From Duganella sp. BJB476 (GTDB taxonomy: Bacteria; Pseudomonadota; Gammaproteobacteria; Burkholderiales; Burkholderiaceae_D): a stretch of 64,000 nucleotides of DNA. A model generated the notes under the pieces. The model was not told where the DNA came from. It made no database searches and was given only the letters and a program-made list of their open reading frames with translations. Below, in pieces: positions 29,200-38,378 of this stretch. The translations under genes were made by a program, and so were the position numbers. The stretch covers positions 620,001-684,000 of the forward strand of contig NZ_QVIO01000001.1 in NCBI RefSeq assembly GCF_003416895.1, in the 5' to 3' direction. The stretch's first letter is position 1. Each line of letters begins with the position of its first letter.

Positions 29200-29430
29200 T
29201 TAAAAAGATTCCCTTTCTTGTTCGGCAGGCTGCTCGCGCTTCATCATGAAGTCAGCGGAGACGCCAGGGCCATCAAACCAGCTTTCCCAAGATTCACCGG
29301 CAGGCGTAATGATCCTGGTTCGGCCCAGCACGACGACATCAACCCGCTTCACATCATCAGGAAACGCCACCGCTTTGGGTAAGCGGATGGCTTGGCTGCG
29401 ATTGCTTTGGAAAACGGCACCTTGTTCCAT
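29200..29430 (-). CDS. vapB: VapB-type antitoxin (AbrB-like)
   Basis: A 76-residue antitoxin. The N-terminal SNRSQAIRLPKAV motif is the hallmark of the VapB swapped-hairpin AbrB DNA-binding fold; the C-terminal half (WESWFDGPGVSADFM) would wrap the toxin. The ATG at 29430 is preceded by GGAG at suitable spacing; an in-frame start at 29454 lies in the operator and is unlikely. VapB with VapC normally represses its own promoter, and two matching dyads lie immediately upstream. Confidence 0.93.
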   Translation of the reverse strand: MEQGAVFQSNRSQAIRLPKAVAFPDDVKRVDVVVLGRTRIITPAGESWESWFDGPGVSADFMMKREQPAEQERESF

Positions 29431-29443
29431 CACTTTTCTCCAT

Positions 29444-29506
29444 GGGATATACAAGAAATATATCCCATTGTAGTGCGCACTCGGGATATGTCAATCGCAT
29501 ATCCCG
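29444..29506. promoter_or_regulatory. Twin operator dyads of vapBC
   Basis: Two inverted repeats with the same half-site and geometry: GGGATAT (29444-29450) N9 ATATCCC (29460-29466), and GGGATAT (29483-29489) N9 ATATCCC (29499-29505), the second with one or two extra paired bases on each side. Their centres are 39 bases apart, about four helical turns. They lie directly upstream of vapB, which fits cooperative binding of VapBC complexes and autorepression. Confidence 0.75.
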
Positions 29507-29631
29507 CGCTATCCCTGGGGCATGCACCCGGGCGTGAGCTCGCCAATGATTTGCCAGGGTGTTGTTGGTCTTTCGTCACAAATTGCCGCAGAACACCTTG
29601 CTGGCGGTATTCGGGACTAAAATCGGCGGAT

Positions 29632-30975
29632 ATGCATAAAACTACTGCCGCCACGATAGCCCGTTTTGCCGATTTGCTCATGGACGCCGTTTGCATGGTC
29701 GATGCGGAGGGCCGTTTCGTGTTTGTCAGCGCCGCCTGCGAGCGCATCTTCGGCTACGCGCCGCAGGAAATGATCGGCATGCAGATGATCAACCTGGTCG
29801 CGCCGGCCGACCGCGAGCGCACGCTGGCGGCGGCGCGCGCCATCATGGATGGCCAGCCTACCTCCCGCTTTGAAAACCGCTACGTCCGCAAGGACGGCAA
29901 GATCGTCCATATCATGTGGTCGGCGCGCTGGTCCGAGACCGACCAGCTGCGCGTAGCGGTGGCCAGGGATATCACCGCCACCAAGCAGGCGGAAACGATG
30001 CAGGCGGCGCTGTATGCGATCTCGGAAGCGGCGCATGCCAGCGACGATCTGCCGGCCTTGTTCCGGCAGATCCACCAGATTATCGGCGCCATGCTGCCAG
30101 CGCCCGGCTTCGCGGTCGCGCTGCGGAGCGACAGGGGCGAGTGCGTGGAGTTCTCCTATCACGTCGACGCCCATGGCCGGGCCGAGCCGCCGCCGCTGGC
30201 GTGCTGGCTGGGGGAGCAAGTGCTGCGCAGTGGACAGCCGGTGCTGCTGACGCCCGCCACTGCGGCCGCGCTGCCGCCGGCGTTGCAGGCGGCCGGCATG
30301 CTGCCGGATTGCTGGCTGGGCGTGCCGCTGACGACCAGCCAGGGCCGCATCGGCGTGCTGATGCTGCAAAGCGGCGATGGGCCGGAACAGTCCGGCTACG
30401 CCGACCAGGACCAGGAATTGCTGATGTTTGTCTCCAACCAGGTGGCCACGGCGATACAGCGCAAGCAACTGCATTCCAGGCTGCGCTTCATGGCCCAGCA
30501 CGATGAGCTGACCCAGCTGCCCAACCGCCGGCTGTTCCTCGACCGCTTGCAGATGGCGGTGGCGCGCGCCCAGCGCCACCAGGGACGGCTGGCCTTGCTG
30601 TTCATCGACCTGAACAAGTTCAAGCAAGTCAACGACGAACACGGCCACGCCTGCGGCGACCTGCTGTTGCGCGAAGTGGCGCACCGGCTGAAGCACTGCG
30701 TGCGCGAATCGGACACCGTGGCGCGGCTGGGCGGGGATGAATTCGTCATCATCGTGGAAGAAGTGCTGGTGGCCGACGATACCCTGCAGATCGTCGACAA
30801 GATCCACCAGGTGCTGGGGGCGCCCATGCTGCTGGCCACCGGCCTGGGGCTGGCGATCACCGCCAGCGTCGGCGTCGCGCACTATCCCGACCATGGCGCC
30901 GACATCGCGCAGTTGATGCGCTATGCCGACCAGGCCATGTACGCCGCCAAGCAGACCGAAGAACACTCCGGCTAG
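29632..30975 (+). CDS. PAS-GAF-GGDEF diguanylate cyclase
   Basis: A 447-residue cytoplasmic protein: PAS at about 5-125 (MDAVCMVDAEGRFVFVS), GAF at about 130-275, and GGDEF at about 285-445. The active site GGDEF is intact at residues 367-371, and an RxxD inhibitory site is present at 358-361 (RESD), so it should synthesise cyclic di-GMP with product feedback. There is no membrane segment. The ATG at 29632 begins the PAS homology; the open frame extends upstream through the vapBC promoter but without homology. It appears monocistronic, with a hairpin shortly after the stop. Confidence 0.92.
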   Translation: MHKTTAATIARFADLLMDAVCMVDAEGRFVFVSAACERIFGYAPQEMIGMQMINLVAPADRERTLAAARAIMDGQPTSRFENRYVRKDGKIVHIMWSARWSETDQLRVAVARDITATKQAETMQAALYAISEAAHASDDLPALFRQIHQIIGAMLPAPGFAVALRSDRGECVEFSYHVDAHGRAEPPPLACWLGEQVLRSGQPVLLTPATAAALPPALQAAGMLPDCWLGVPLTTSQGRIGVLMLQSGDGPEQSGYADQDQELLMFVSNQVATAIQRKQLHSRLRFMAQHDELTQLPNRRLFLDRLQMAVARAQRHQGRLALLFIDLNKFKQVNDEHGHACGDLLLREVAHRLKHCVRESDTVARLGGDEFVIIVEEVLVADDTLQIVDKIHQVLGAPMLLATGLGLAITASVGVAHYPDHGADIAQLMRYADQAMYAAKQTEEHSG

Positions 30976-31009
30976 CCTCGGCAACTCGATCCAGACAGCG
31001 CTTGTCATG

Positions 31010-31037
31010 CATGGCTCCTTCGGGAGCCATGTGCGTT
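31010..31037 (+). terminator. Probable terminator after the diguanylate cyclase
   Basis: Perfect 9-bp stem CATGGCTCC (31010-31018) / GGAGCCATG (31023-31031) with a TTCG tetraloop, followed by a short TGCGTTTT tract. The stem and UUCG loop are strong, the T-tract is weak. Confidence 0.6.
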
Positions 31038-31223
31038 TTGGCCCCGGTTGTGCCGATTTCGTTCGTTTCCAGTGCTGAGACTGCCAAGACGTCATCAGCC
31101 GAGCCACGTAAGCTCTGTTGCGATTCGATAGCCTGTTGAAGCACGCCATCGAAGCAAACCGGCAGTTTCATTGCAACGATCCTCCACGCTCGATGGGGAC
31201 GTCATCACTAGGAGACGAGTAAT

Positions 31224-33947
31224 ATGTTTCAGGAAAAAATATGTGTGCGCTGGGTGAAGTTGGCGCTGGCCTTGTTGTCGGCCCACGGCGTGGCGTACGC
31301 GCAGCTGGAGGAGGCGCCCAATCCGGACGCCAAGATGGAGCGGGTGGAAATCACCGGCAGTAACATCAAGCGCATCGCGCAAGAGGGCGTCTCGCCGATG
31401 ACCCTGATCACCAAGGAAGACATCAAGCGCTCGGGCGCGACCTCGGTGCTCGACGTGTTGCGCAACCTGCCGTCGGTCGGCGGCAACGGCCGAGATTTCG
31501 GCGGCGGCAACGACTTCCGCAACGGCGCCACCACGGCCAGCCTGCGTGGCATGCCGACCCTGATCCTGTTGAACGGCAACCGCCTGCCGGTGTCCGGCTC
31601 GGACGACTCCAACGGCTTCACCTCGGTGGACTTGAACATGCTGCCGCTGGCGGCGATCGAGCGCATCGAGGTGCTCAAGGACGGCGCCTCGGCGATCTAC
31701 GGCACCGATGCGGTGGGCGGCGTGATCAACTTCATCATGCGCCAGAACTACCAGGGCGTGGACCTGAGCACCAGCTACGGCACCACCACGCTGGGCGGCG
31801 GCGATGTGCGCAAGCTGTCGGTGGCCGGCGGCTACGGCGACCGCGCCACGCAGAAATTCAACCTGACCTACGCGGCGATGTACGAGGACACCAAGCGCAT
31901 CAAGGGCACCGACCGCGACTGGGCCAACCACATCGACTTCGGCGCCAGCGGTGGCCTGCAGTACGCCAACGTCTACGGCGCCCACGGCACCGACGCCGGC
32001 ACGCTGTCGATCGGCGGCAACCGCTTCGCCGACCCGGGATGCCTGCCCGGTTCCAAGCTGCCGTATCCGAGCGGCGCCGAATGGTTCCCTTCGCCGACCC
32101 GCAACGGCTGCCTGTCGGCGACGGCGGAATTCACCGACCTGGTCAAGCCGTCGCGCCGCGCCGGCGCGACCGCCGCGCTGAACTGGGACATTGCCCCGGA
32201 CCTGACCTTGTTCGCCAACGCCTTCTTCACCAACTTCGACAAGCGCATCGTCGGCCAGTCGTCGTGGCTGCAGAACCGCGACCGCAACAACCTGGTCATT
32301 CCGGCCTCGAATCCCTTCAACACTTACGGCAAGCCGGTGACGGTGCGGCGCGATTTTCCGGTCTACGAGGGAGGCATCAAGACCAACGTCGACAACATCT
32401 GGCTGCTGACCGGGCTCAAGGGCGAGCTGGCCGGCTGGGACTGGTCGGCGACCTTATCGCACGGCGAGGAGCGCGGCCGCACCGACACCCTGGGCGCCTA
32501 CAAGCTGGAGGCGTTGAACCAGGCGGTCGACGACGGGCGCTTCAATCCGTTCGGCGTCAACAGCAATTCGGACGCCTTGATCAGGGAGTTGTCGGGCGAA
32601 ATGTATGTGAAGACCCGCAGCAAAACCGATTCCATCAAGGTGCAGGCCGGGACCGAATTCGGCGAGCTGCCGGGCGGGAAGATCGGCGTCTCGGTGGGTT
32701 CCGAGCTGCGCAAGAATTCGCTGTCGTACACGCCGTCGCAGGATTGGCAGCAAGGCTTGCTGGGCCAGTACGCGGTGTTGCCGCCGATCTCGGGTTCGGA
32801 AAAATTGTCGGCCGTGTATGGAGAGCTGAGTCTGCCGCTGCTGAAGACGCTGGAGGCCCAGGCCGCCGTGCGTTACGATAAATACGAGCTGGCCGGCGCC
32901 ACCACCAATCCCAAGTTAGGCCTGAAGTGGAAGCCGAGCAAGGAGATCATGCTGCGCGCGAACTACAGCACCGGCATGGTGGCGCCATCGCTGCCGCAGC
33001 GCTTCAGCCAGGGCCGCGACGCCTTCTATCAGACCAAGGATCCGCACCGCTGCGTCGAGGGCGATGTGTATTTCGATTCCTTCTGCACCCGCCAGGTCAA
33101 GGCCTCCAACGTCGGCACCAAGGGTTTGCAGCCGGAGAAGTCGAACCAGTACAACATCGGCTTCGTCATCGAGCCATTCAAGGACCTGAACATCGGCCTG
33201 ACCTATTACGACATCAAGTGGAAAAACAAGATCGACATCCTCGATACCACGACGGTGCTCGATAACGAAGACGGCGCCTACAAGTCGAGCGTGATGCGCA
33301 AAGCAATCACCGCCGACGACATCGCGGCCTACGCGGCGCTGTCGGCGGCCGACCGGGCGCGGCTGGGTCCTTTGCGCGGCGAGCTGTCCAGCATCAACAC
33401 TGGCTGGATCAACCGCTTCCAGTCGCACACTTCCGGCATCGACCTGGACGCGTCCTACACCTTCCGCACCGAAAAGCTGGGCCGCATCAAGGTGTTTGGC
33501 GATGCCAACTACACGATCCGCTACGACACGGTGCTGTTGGCCGACAACGTCTACATCAACTGCCCGAACAACACCTCGTGCGATGCCGGCGAGTACGGCA
33601 ACCCGCGCGTGCTGGCCAACGTCGGCGTGAACTGGGACCTGGGACCGTGGAGCGGCACCGGCATCGTCAAGTACGTGGCCGGCACCAAGGTCGATCGTTC
33701 ACCGTCGGCGGTGCAGAACCAATGGTATGACTTCTATGCCAAGGGACGGCGGATACCCGCCATCGCCACGATGGATGCGTCGCTGGCTTATTCGGGCATC
33801 AAGAACACGGTGATCCGCGTCGGCGCCAACAATGTGTTCAACCGCGATCCAGCCTTCGACCCAGGCTCCTCGCTGGGCTACAACGATAGCTGGGGCGATC
33901 CGCGCGGTCGCTACGTTTATGTCAGCCTGGACTACAGCTTCAAATAA
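31224..33947 (+). CDS. TonB-dependent outer-membrane receptor
   Basis: A 907-residue TonB-dependent receptor. Signal peptide to about residue 26 (GVAYA|QLEEA), then the plug domain (VEITGSNIKRIAQEG, IERIEVLKDGASAIYGTDAVGGVINF), then a 22-strand barrel ending with the C-terminal aromatic VYVSLDYSFK. It resembles the large receptors used by oligotrophic Proteobacteria for oligosaccharides or peptides rather than classical siderophore receptors; the substrate is not readable. A GGAGACGAG site precedes the ATG. A strong terminator follows, so it is transcribed alone. The GntR gene immediately downstream may control it. Confidence 0.93.
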   Translation: MFQEKICVRWVKLALALLSAHGVAYAQLEEAPNPDAKMERVEITGSNIKRIAQEGVSPMTLITKEDIKRSGATSVLDVLRNLPSVGGNGRDFGGGNDFRNGATTASLRGMPTLILLNGNRLPVSGSDDSNGFTSVDLNMLPLAAIERIEVLKDGASAIYGTDAVGGVINFIMRQNYQGVDLSTSYGTTTLGGGDVRKLSVAGGYGDRATQKFNLTYAAMYEDTKRIKGTDRDWANHIDFGASGGLQYANVYGAHGTDAGTLSIGGNRFADPGCLPGSKLPYPSGAEWFPSPTRNGCLSATAEFTDLVKPSRRAGATAALNWDIAPDLTLFANAFFTNFDKRIVGQSSWLQNRDRNNLVIPASNPFNTYGKPVTVRRDFPVYEGGIKTNVDNIWLLTGLKGELAGWDWSATLSHGEERGRTDTLGAYKLEALNQAVDDGRFNPFGVNSNSDALIRELSGEMYVKTRSKTDSIKVQAGTEFGELPGGKIGVSVGSELRKNSLSYTPSQDWQQGLLGQYAVLPPISGSEKLSAVYGELSLPLLKTLEAQAAVRYDKYELAGATTNPKLGLKWKPSKEIMLRANYSTGMVAPSLPQRFSQGRDAFYQTKDPHRCVEGDVYFDSFCTRQVKASNVGTKGLQPEKSNQYNIGFVIEPFKDLNIGLTYYDIKWKNKIDILDTTTVLDNEDGAYKSSVMRKAITADDIAAYAALSAADRARLGPLRGELSSINTGWINRFQSHTSGIDLDASYTFRTEKLGRIKVFGDANYTIRYDTVLLADNVYINCPNNTSCDAGEYGNPRVLANVGVNWDLGPWSGTGIVKYVAGTKVDRSPSAVQNQWYDFYAKGRRIPAIATMDASLAYSGIKNTVIRVGANNVFNRDPAFDPGSSLGYNDSWGDPRGRYVYVSLDYSFK

Positions 33948-33959
33948 GCGTTGCTGACG

Positions 33960-33997
33960 ATCCGGCCGCCTTCTTCCGGGAAGCGGTCGGATTTTTT
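33960..33997 (+). terminator. Intrinsic terminator after the TonB receptor
   Basis: Imperfect stem ATCCG-G-CCGC-C-TTC with GAAGCGG-T-CGGAT around a short loop (33960-33991), followed by six T (33992-33997). A clear rho-independent terminator for the receptor gene. Confidence 0.82.
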
Positions 33998-34039
33998 ATG
34001 CGTATAATTCGTATACTTTATTCGCATGGTTGTTGGAGC

Positions 34040-34687
34040 ATGAGCCTTGTAGTCCGAACACTCTCCGAACAAATTTTCACGCTGGTGCGCGAGCGCATCA
34101 TCGCCGGCCTGATTCCGCCGGACGCTCCCATCCGCCAGGATGCGCTGGCCGCCGAACTGGGCGTGAGCAAAATCCCCCTGCGGGAAGCCTTGGCGCGCCT
34201 TGAGCAGGAAAGCCTGCTGGTATCCCATCCCAATCGCGGCTACTTCGTGCGGCCCTTGAGCGCGGAAGAGGCTGAAGAGGTCTACGCGCTGCGCCTGAAA
34301 CTGGAGCCCGATTCCGTCGGCGAGGCGAGCAGGCTGGCCACACCAGAGGACAAGGCCGCGGCCAAGCGCGCGCTGGATGCGCTCGATGAGGCGATGATCT
34401 CGAACAAGGACATGGTGGGCGGCCTCAACCGTGATTTCCACATGTCGCTGGTGCGGCCGCTGGGCCGTCCGCTGACCATCCAGATGATCGAACGCCTCAA
34501 TATTATTTCCGAACGATATGTGCGCAAGCACCTGGAGCCCGCCGGCCGCGAGGACCGGGCGCACAAGGAGCACCTGGCGATGCTTAAGCTGTGGTCGCAG
34601 GGCAAGGGCAATGTGGTCGCGGCGATGATGCACGACCACATCGCCTCGACACTGGAAGACCTGCGGCGGGAATTCAATCAGGAGTAG
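34040..34687 (+). CDS. GntR-family (FadR/FCD) transcriptional regulator
   Basis: A 215-residue regulator: winged helix at about 8-75 (IRQDALAAELGVSKIPLREALARLE) and an all-helical FCD ligand-binding domain after it, with acidic/histidine metal positions (NRDFHMSL, HLAML, MHDHIAS). Such proteins sense organic acids or related metabolites. Start choice is uncertain: ATG 34040 begins the homology but its GGAG is only one base away, while the frame is open from ATG 33998, which has no Shine-Dalgarno and overlaps AT-rich promoter-like sequence with repeated CGTATA elements. It overlaps the convergent lipoprotein gene by 10 bases. Confidence 0.9.
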   Translation: MSLVVRTLSEQIFTLVRERIIAGLIPPDAPIRQDALAAELGVSKIPLREALARLEQESLLVSHPNRGYFVRPLSAEEAEEVYALRLKLEPDSVGEASRLATPEDKAAAKRALDALDEAMISNKDMVGGLNRDFHMSLVRPLGRPLTIQMIERLNIISERYVRKHLEPAGREDRAHKEHLAMLKLWSQGKGNVVAAMMHDHIASTLEDLRREFNQE

Positions 34688-35592
34688 CAGTCGTTCCTGG
34701 CTTTGCCTGAGTTGTCCAGCGATACGCGCGGGCTGTCCATGCGGGCCGCGTGCATATAGAACACGTCGGCGGCGATATGATGGTTGCCGCCGTAGACTTC
34801 CGCCAGGATGGCGTACAGCTCCGGATCGTGGGCCCGCAAGTGCTCGTCGTTGACCACGGTTAGCGTGTCCGTGATGTAGGCCATGTTGGAATTGAACCAG
34901 AACTGCGTACCCTCGGCCCAATACTCCTCCAGGGTATTCGCCATGTAGGCGCCTTGCCACAGGCGCTTTTCCCTGGCGTGGGCATAGGAGGTTTGAAGGC
35001 GCGCAATCAGTTGCGGATCGATGGTGCGCAGCGCGCCCATGATGTTGTGCGAGAACTCGTGCACCAGGATGTTCTCTCCGTAGTAGCGCGTCTTCGGCAC
35101 GCCCATGATGTTCTCGGCGGCGCCCGTGGTGTACAAGCCGCCCATGCCGCGCGAACGCGCGTCCCAATACTGGCGGTCCGTCATTTGGCCTATCGTCTTG
35201 GCATAGTCGCGCACTTCGCATTTCGTCAGCCTGGGGTCGTCAATCGCGGGCTTTTTCCAGTCGCGCTGTTCCGGCATGTCGGTGGTATTTTCCGTGATCG
35301 CCATGACACCGACGCGGGCGCCCTGGTGCGCCAGTTCGTCGCGGACGTCGGGGCGGTACGACAGCATGGCGATCACGATGTCGCGCGCCGCCAGTATCGC
35401 CGCGTCGGGCACCTGGCTGGATCCGGTGATGGGGATGCCCTGGGCGTCGGCATATTTGGCGTAGAAGGGATCGAAGCCGAAACTCGACGGCGGCGTTCGG
35501 ATCAGGTCTGTGTGCGCGCAGGCCGCGAGGCCGGCCGCGATGGCCAGGGCGGCCAGCGCCTTGGTTGGATTGAATCGGTAGGTTTTCATCAT
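34678..35592 (-). CDS. Lipoprotein with HExxH metallopeptidase-like motif
   Basis: A 304-residue predicted lipoprotein: signal with lipobox LAAC (AIAAGLAACAH), so probably anchored to a membrane facing the periplasm or surface. A zinc-protease motif HEFSH (within ILVHEFSHNIMG) is followed about 45 residues later by EEYWAEGTQ, which could supply the third zinc ligand as in gluzincins. The substrate and peptidase family are not recognised. It is translationally coupled to the TonB receptor upstream (ATGA overlap at 35589-35592), so the two are made together: a surface enzyme that trims a substrate for import is plausible, or it may process the receptor. Confidence 0.8.
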   Translation of the reverse strand: MMKTYRFNPTKALAALAIAAGLAACAHTDLIRTPPSSFGFDPFYAKYADAQGIPITGSSQVPDAAILAARDIVIAMLSYRPDVRDELAHQGARVGVMAITENTTDMPEQRDWKKPAIDDPRLTKCEVRDYAKTIGQMTDRQYWDARSRGMGGLYTTGAAENIMGVPKTRYYGENILVHEFSHNIMGALRTIDPQLIARLQTSYAHAREKRLWQGAYMANTLEEYWAEGTQFWFNSNMAYITDTLTVVNDEHLRAHDPELYAILAEVYGGNHHIAADVFYMHAARMDSPRVSLDNSGKARNDCYS

Positions 35593-38267
35593 TTGAATTT
35601 GTAGGTCAGTCGAACATAGTAGGCGCGGCCGATCGGATCGGACAAACGCGGATCGTAGCCGGTCTGCGGATTGGCGTTCTGGTTGGAGAACGGTGGATCG
35701 GTGTTCAGCAGATTCTTGATCCCTGCGGTCACGGTCGTGTTTTTGAAGCCAGTATAAGCTCCCGACAGCGTCCATATGGAATTGGCGGAAACATCGCGCT
35801 GGTATTGCGCCGCCACCGCATTCTGGTCGACGTAGCCGGACGTATAGCGTTGCGACAGCGTCGTGCTCCAGGCGCCGTTCATCCAGCGCAGGGCGAGATT
35901 GTGTTTCCAGCGCGTCGCGCCGTTGTACACGCCGATGCTTTCGAACGGATCGGCGTCCGGCGTCACCTGCCACACATTGCTGGTGACGTAGGTGCCGTTG
36001 AACCAGGTATCGAACCAGCCTATCGGCGTTTGCGGGAAGCGGTACTGAAGCGTCAGGTCGACGCCGCTGCTCTTGCGGATGCCCAGGTTGGCCAGCGAGG
36101 ACAGGTTGACGTAGTCGAGCGCCGTGCCGCCGGCGTTGTAGTGGAAACGGTCGCGGTATTTTTCCGGATCGGCGAACAGTTCCGCCTCGGTCAGCGCCGC
36201 GCCGATGCCGTCGACGACCTTGATGTGCCAATAGTCGAGAGAAGCGGTCAGGTCCTTCACCGGCTCGAACACCACGCCGAAGGAATACGAGCGCGACTTC
36301 TCGGGATGCAGCTCGGGATTGCCGCCGCTCTTGCCCGGCTGGATGGAGTGGCACGCCGTCAGCGGATTGACGCCGGTTTTGGCCACTCCGCCTGGGCATA
36401 GTTGCGGATCGTCGTAGGCGCCCACGGTGTAGGTGTCGAATACCGGCGAGTGCATCTCGTACAAGGTCGGCGCGCGGAAACCGGTGTTGGCCGAAGCGCG
36501 GAACATCACTTGTTTCAGCGGCTGGAAACGGATGCCGACCTTGGGATTGAAGGTGCTGCCGGCGTCGCTATACCGGTCCGAACGGGCGGCGAGTTGCAGT
36601 TCCAGCGTCTTGTGGAGCGGGGCGACCAGTTCCGCGTACACGGCCGAGAGCGAGCGCGAGGCATCCTGGTCCTTCACGCCAAACAGGGCGGTGGCGCGAT
36701 AGATCGCGGCCTGGTCGACGATCGCATGGTTGACGGTATAGGTGGAATTCTCCGTGCGATGTTCGGCGCCGAGCGCCAGCGCCAGGGCGCCGCCGGGCAG
36801 TGTCATCAGGTCGCGCGTTGCGCGCACATCGACGCTGGCGTTCTTCGCCTTGGCGTTTAAGGCATTGCCGATCAACAGTGCGTTTTGCAGGTAGGCCGCG
36901 CCTTGGGCGTCCTGCGCGCCGAACGGGTTGAGCGTGCCGGCGGTGATGCCCGGCTGGATCATGGCGTCCTCCACATAGCCGCTGGTGAAATCCTGGGTGA
37001 CCCGCGTTTGCGCGTAGCTGGCGCCGCCCGCCAGTTCCCATCCGTAAGCGGAGCCTTCCACGCTGAGCACCACGCGGTCGGATACGCCGAGGTTCTTCGA
37101 GGTCCGTTGTCCGGTTTCCAGCGGACGCCAGTTGATCGTCAGGTCTTCGCCGGTGAGGCCGCTCACGGCGGGCGTGCCGCCCGCCGCGCCCGGATACCAC
37201 TTGTTATCCGCGCTCATTTTCAGCCCGGTCAGCGGCGGTGGTGCGATGCGGCTGATGTTCTCGCTCTCCGAGTGCAGGTAGTCGAGCGTGGCCAGGCCGT
37301 AGGCGCCGAAACGCAACGCGCCCTTGACATAGGCCGTGGTCTGCTTGGTATCGGGAATATCGTCGACCAGGCGCGCATAATCCTGGCGGCAGGTGCCCAT
37401 GTCGGTGACGCCATTGCCGGCTTGCGGCACGGTATTCGGCGCAAAGCAGCCGCTGGCGTAGCGCGGGTTGCCGGTGATGCCCTTGGCGGAAAAGAAGTTG
37501 GCCGGGAAGGTGGTGCCGCTGGTCTTGTTGATGCCGTATGCCGGCTGGATGCCGGTGGCCGAGTACGGCCGGTCGATCGAGCGCACCCGGCCCTGGTCGT
37601 GGTAGTCGAGCACGCCGAAGACGTTGTAGCCGTCCTTTTGCAGATCGCCGAATCCGGCGGTGACGTTGCCGCGCTTTTCGTGGCCGCCGGTCTGCTGCGG
37701 AATGACGGCTTCGGCAGTGGCGGACACGCCGGTGAACGAGCGCTTGGTGATGAAGTTGATCACGCCGGCCACCGCATCGGTGCCGTAGATGTGGGAGGCG
37801 CCGTCGCGCAGGATCTCTACCCGGTCCAGCGCCGCGAACGGGATGGCGTTCAGGTCGACGCTGCTGCCGTCGAAGGGATGGTTGGCCAGGCGCCGGCCGT
37901 TGAGCAGCACCAGCGTGCGGTCGTCGCCGAGGCCGCGAAGATTGGCCGACGACTTGCCGCCGCCGTCGAAGCCGATGCTGGTGCTGCCGACGGTGGTCTG
38001 CTGGTTGGCGGAGACCGAGGACAGCACTTCCTCGATGGTGGTCATGCCCTTGCTGACGAATTCATCGGCCTTCATGATCGTGACCGGCAGCGCGGATTCG
38101 CCGGCGATGCGCTTGATGGACGAACCGGTCACGGTTACGCGCTGGACTTCCGCTGCTTGTTCCTGTTCCTTGTTCTGGTCCTGGGCGAGCGCGGGCTGGG
38201 TGGCTGTCATGGCCGCGCCGCCCAATGCGAGCAGTATGGCGCGGTGGATGCGAGTCATTTGAAACAT
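35589..38267 (-). CDS. TonB-dependent outer-membrane receptor
   Basis: An 892-residue TonB-dependent receptor with signal peptide (TATQPALA|QDQNKEQ), plug domain (VTVTGSSIKRIAGES, LDRVEILRDGASHIYGTDAVAGVINF) and a large barrel ending YYVRLTYKFK. It is in the same subfamily as the receptor at 31224-33947 but clearly distinct. Start ATG 38267; ATG 38258 is an alternative. It is the first gene of a two-gene unit with the HExxH lipoprotein. The AraC-type gene upstream on the same strand ends 111 bases before the start and is a candidate regulator. Confidence 0.93.
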   Translation of the reverse strand: MFQMTRIHRAILLALGGAAMTATQPALAQDQNKEQEQAAEVQRVTVTGSSIKRIAGESALPVTIMKADEFVSKGMTTIEEVLSSVSANQQTTVGSTSIGFDGGGKSSANLRGLGDDRTLVLLNGRRLANHPFDGSSVDLNAIPFAALDRVEILRDGASHIYGTDAVAGVINFITKRSFTGVSATAEAVIPQQTGGHEKRGNVTAGFGDLQKDGYNVFGVLDYHDQGRVRSIDRPYSATGIQPAYGINKTSGTTFPANFFSAKGITGNPRYASGCFAPNTVPQAGNGVTDMGTCRQDYARLVDDIPDTKQTTAYVKGALRFGAYGLATLDYLHSESENISRIAPPPLTGLKMSADNKWYPGAAGGTPAVSGLTGEDLTINWRPLETGQRTSKNLGVSDRVVLSVEGSAYGWELAGGASYAQTRVTQDFTSGYVEDAMIQPGITAGTLNPFGAQDAQGAAYLQNALLIGNALNAKAKNASVDVRATRDLMTLPGGALALALGAEHRTENSTYTVNHAIVDQAAIYRATALFGVKDQDASRSLSAVYAELVAPLHKTLELQLAARSDRYSDAGSTFNPKVGIRFQPLKQVMFRASANTGFRAPTLYEMHSPVFDTYTVGAYDDPQLCPGGVAKTGVNPLTACHSIQPGKSGGNPELHPEKSRSYSFGVVFEPVKDLTASLDYWHIKVVDGIGAALTEAELFADPEKYRDRFHYNAGGTALDYVNLSSLANLGIRKSSGVDLTLQYRFPQTPIGWFDTWFNGTYVTSNVWQVTPDADPFESIGVYNGATRWKHNLALRWMNGAWSTTLSQRYTSGYVDQNAVAAQYQRDVSANSIWTLSGAYTGFKNTTVTAGIKNLLNTDPPFSNQNANPQTGYDPRLSDPIGRAYYVRLTYKFK

Positions 38268-38378
38268 ATCGTGGTGTCTCCCTTTTTATTGACGACTTAT
38301 AAAAGCTGGCAACTTCAATCTTGAAATTTTCAAGACGAAGCTGCGCGTCAAATCCTGCGGAAGTAGCACAAAAACGCT

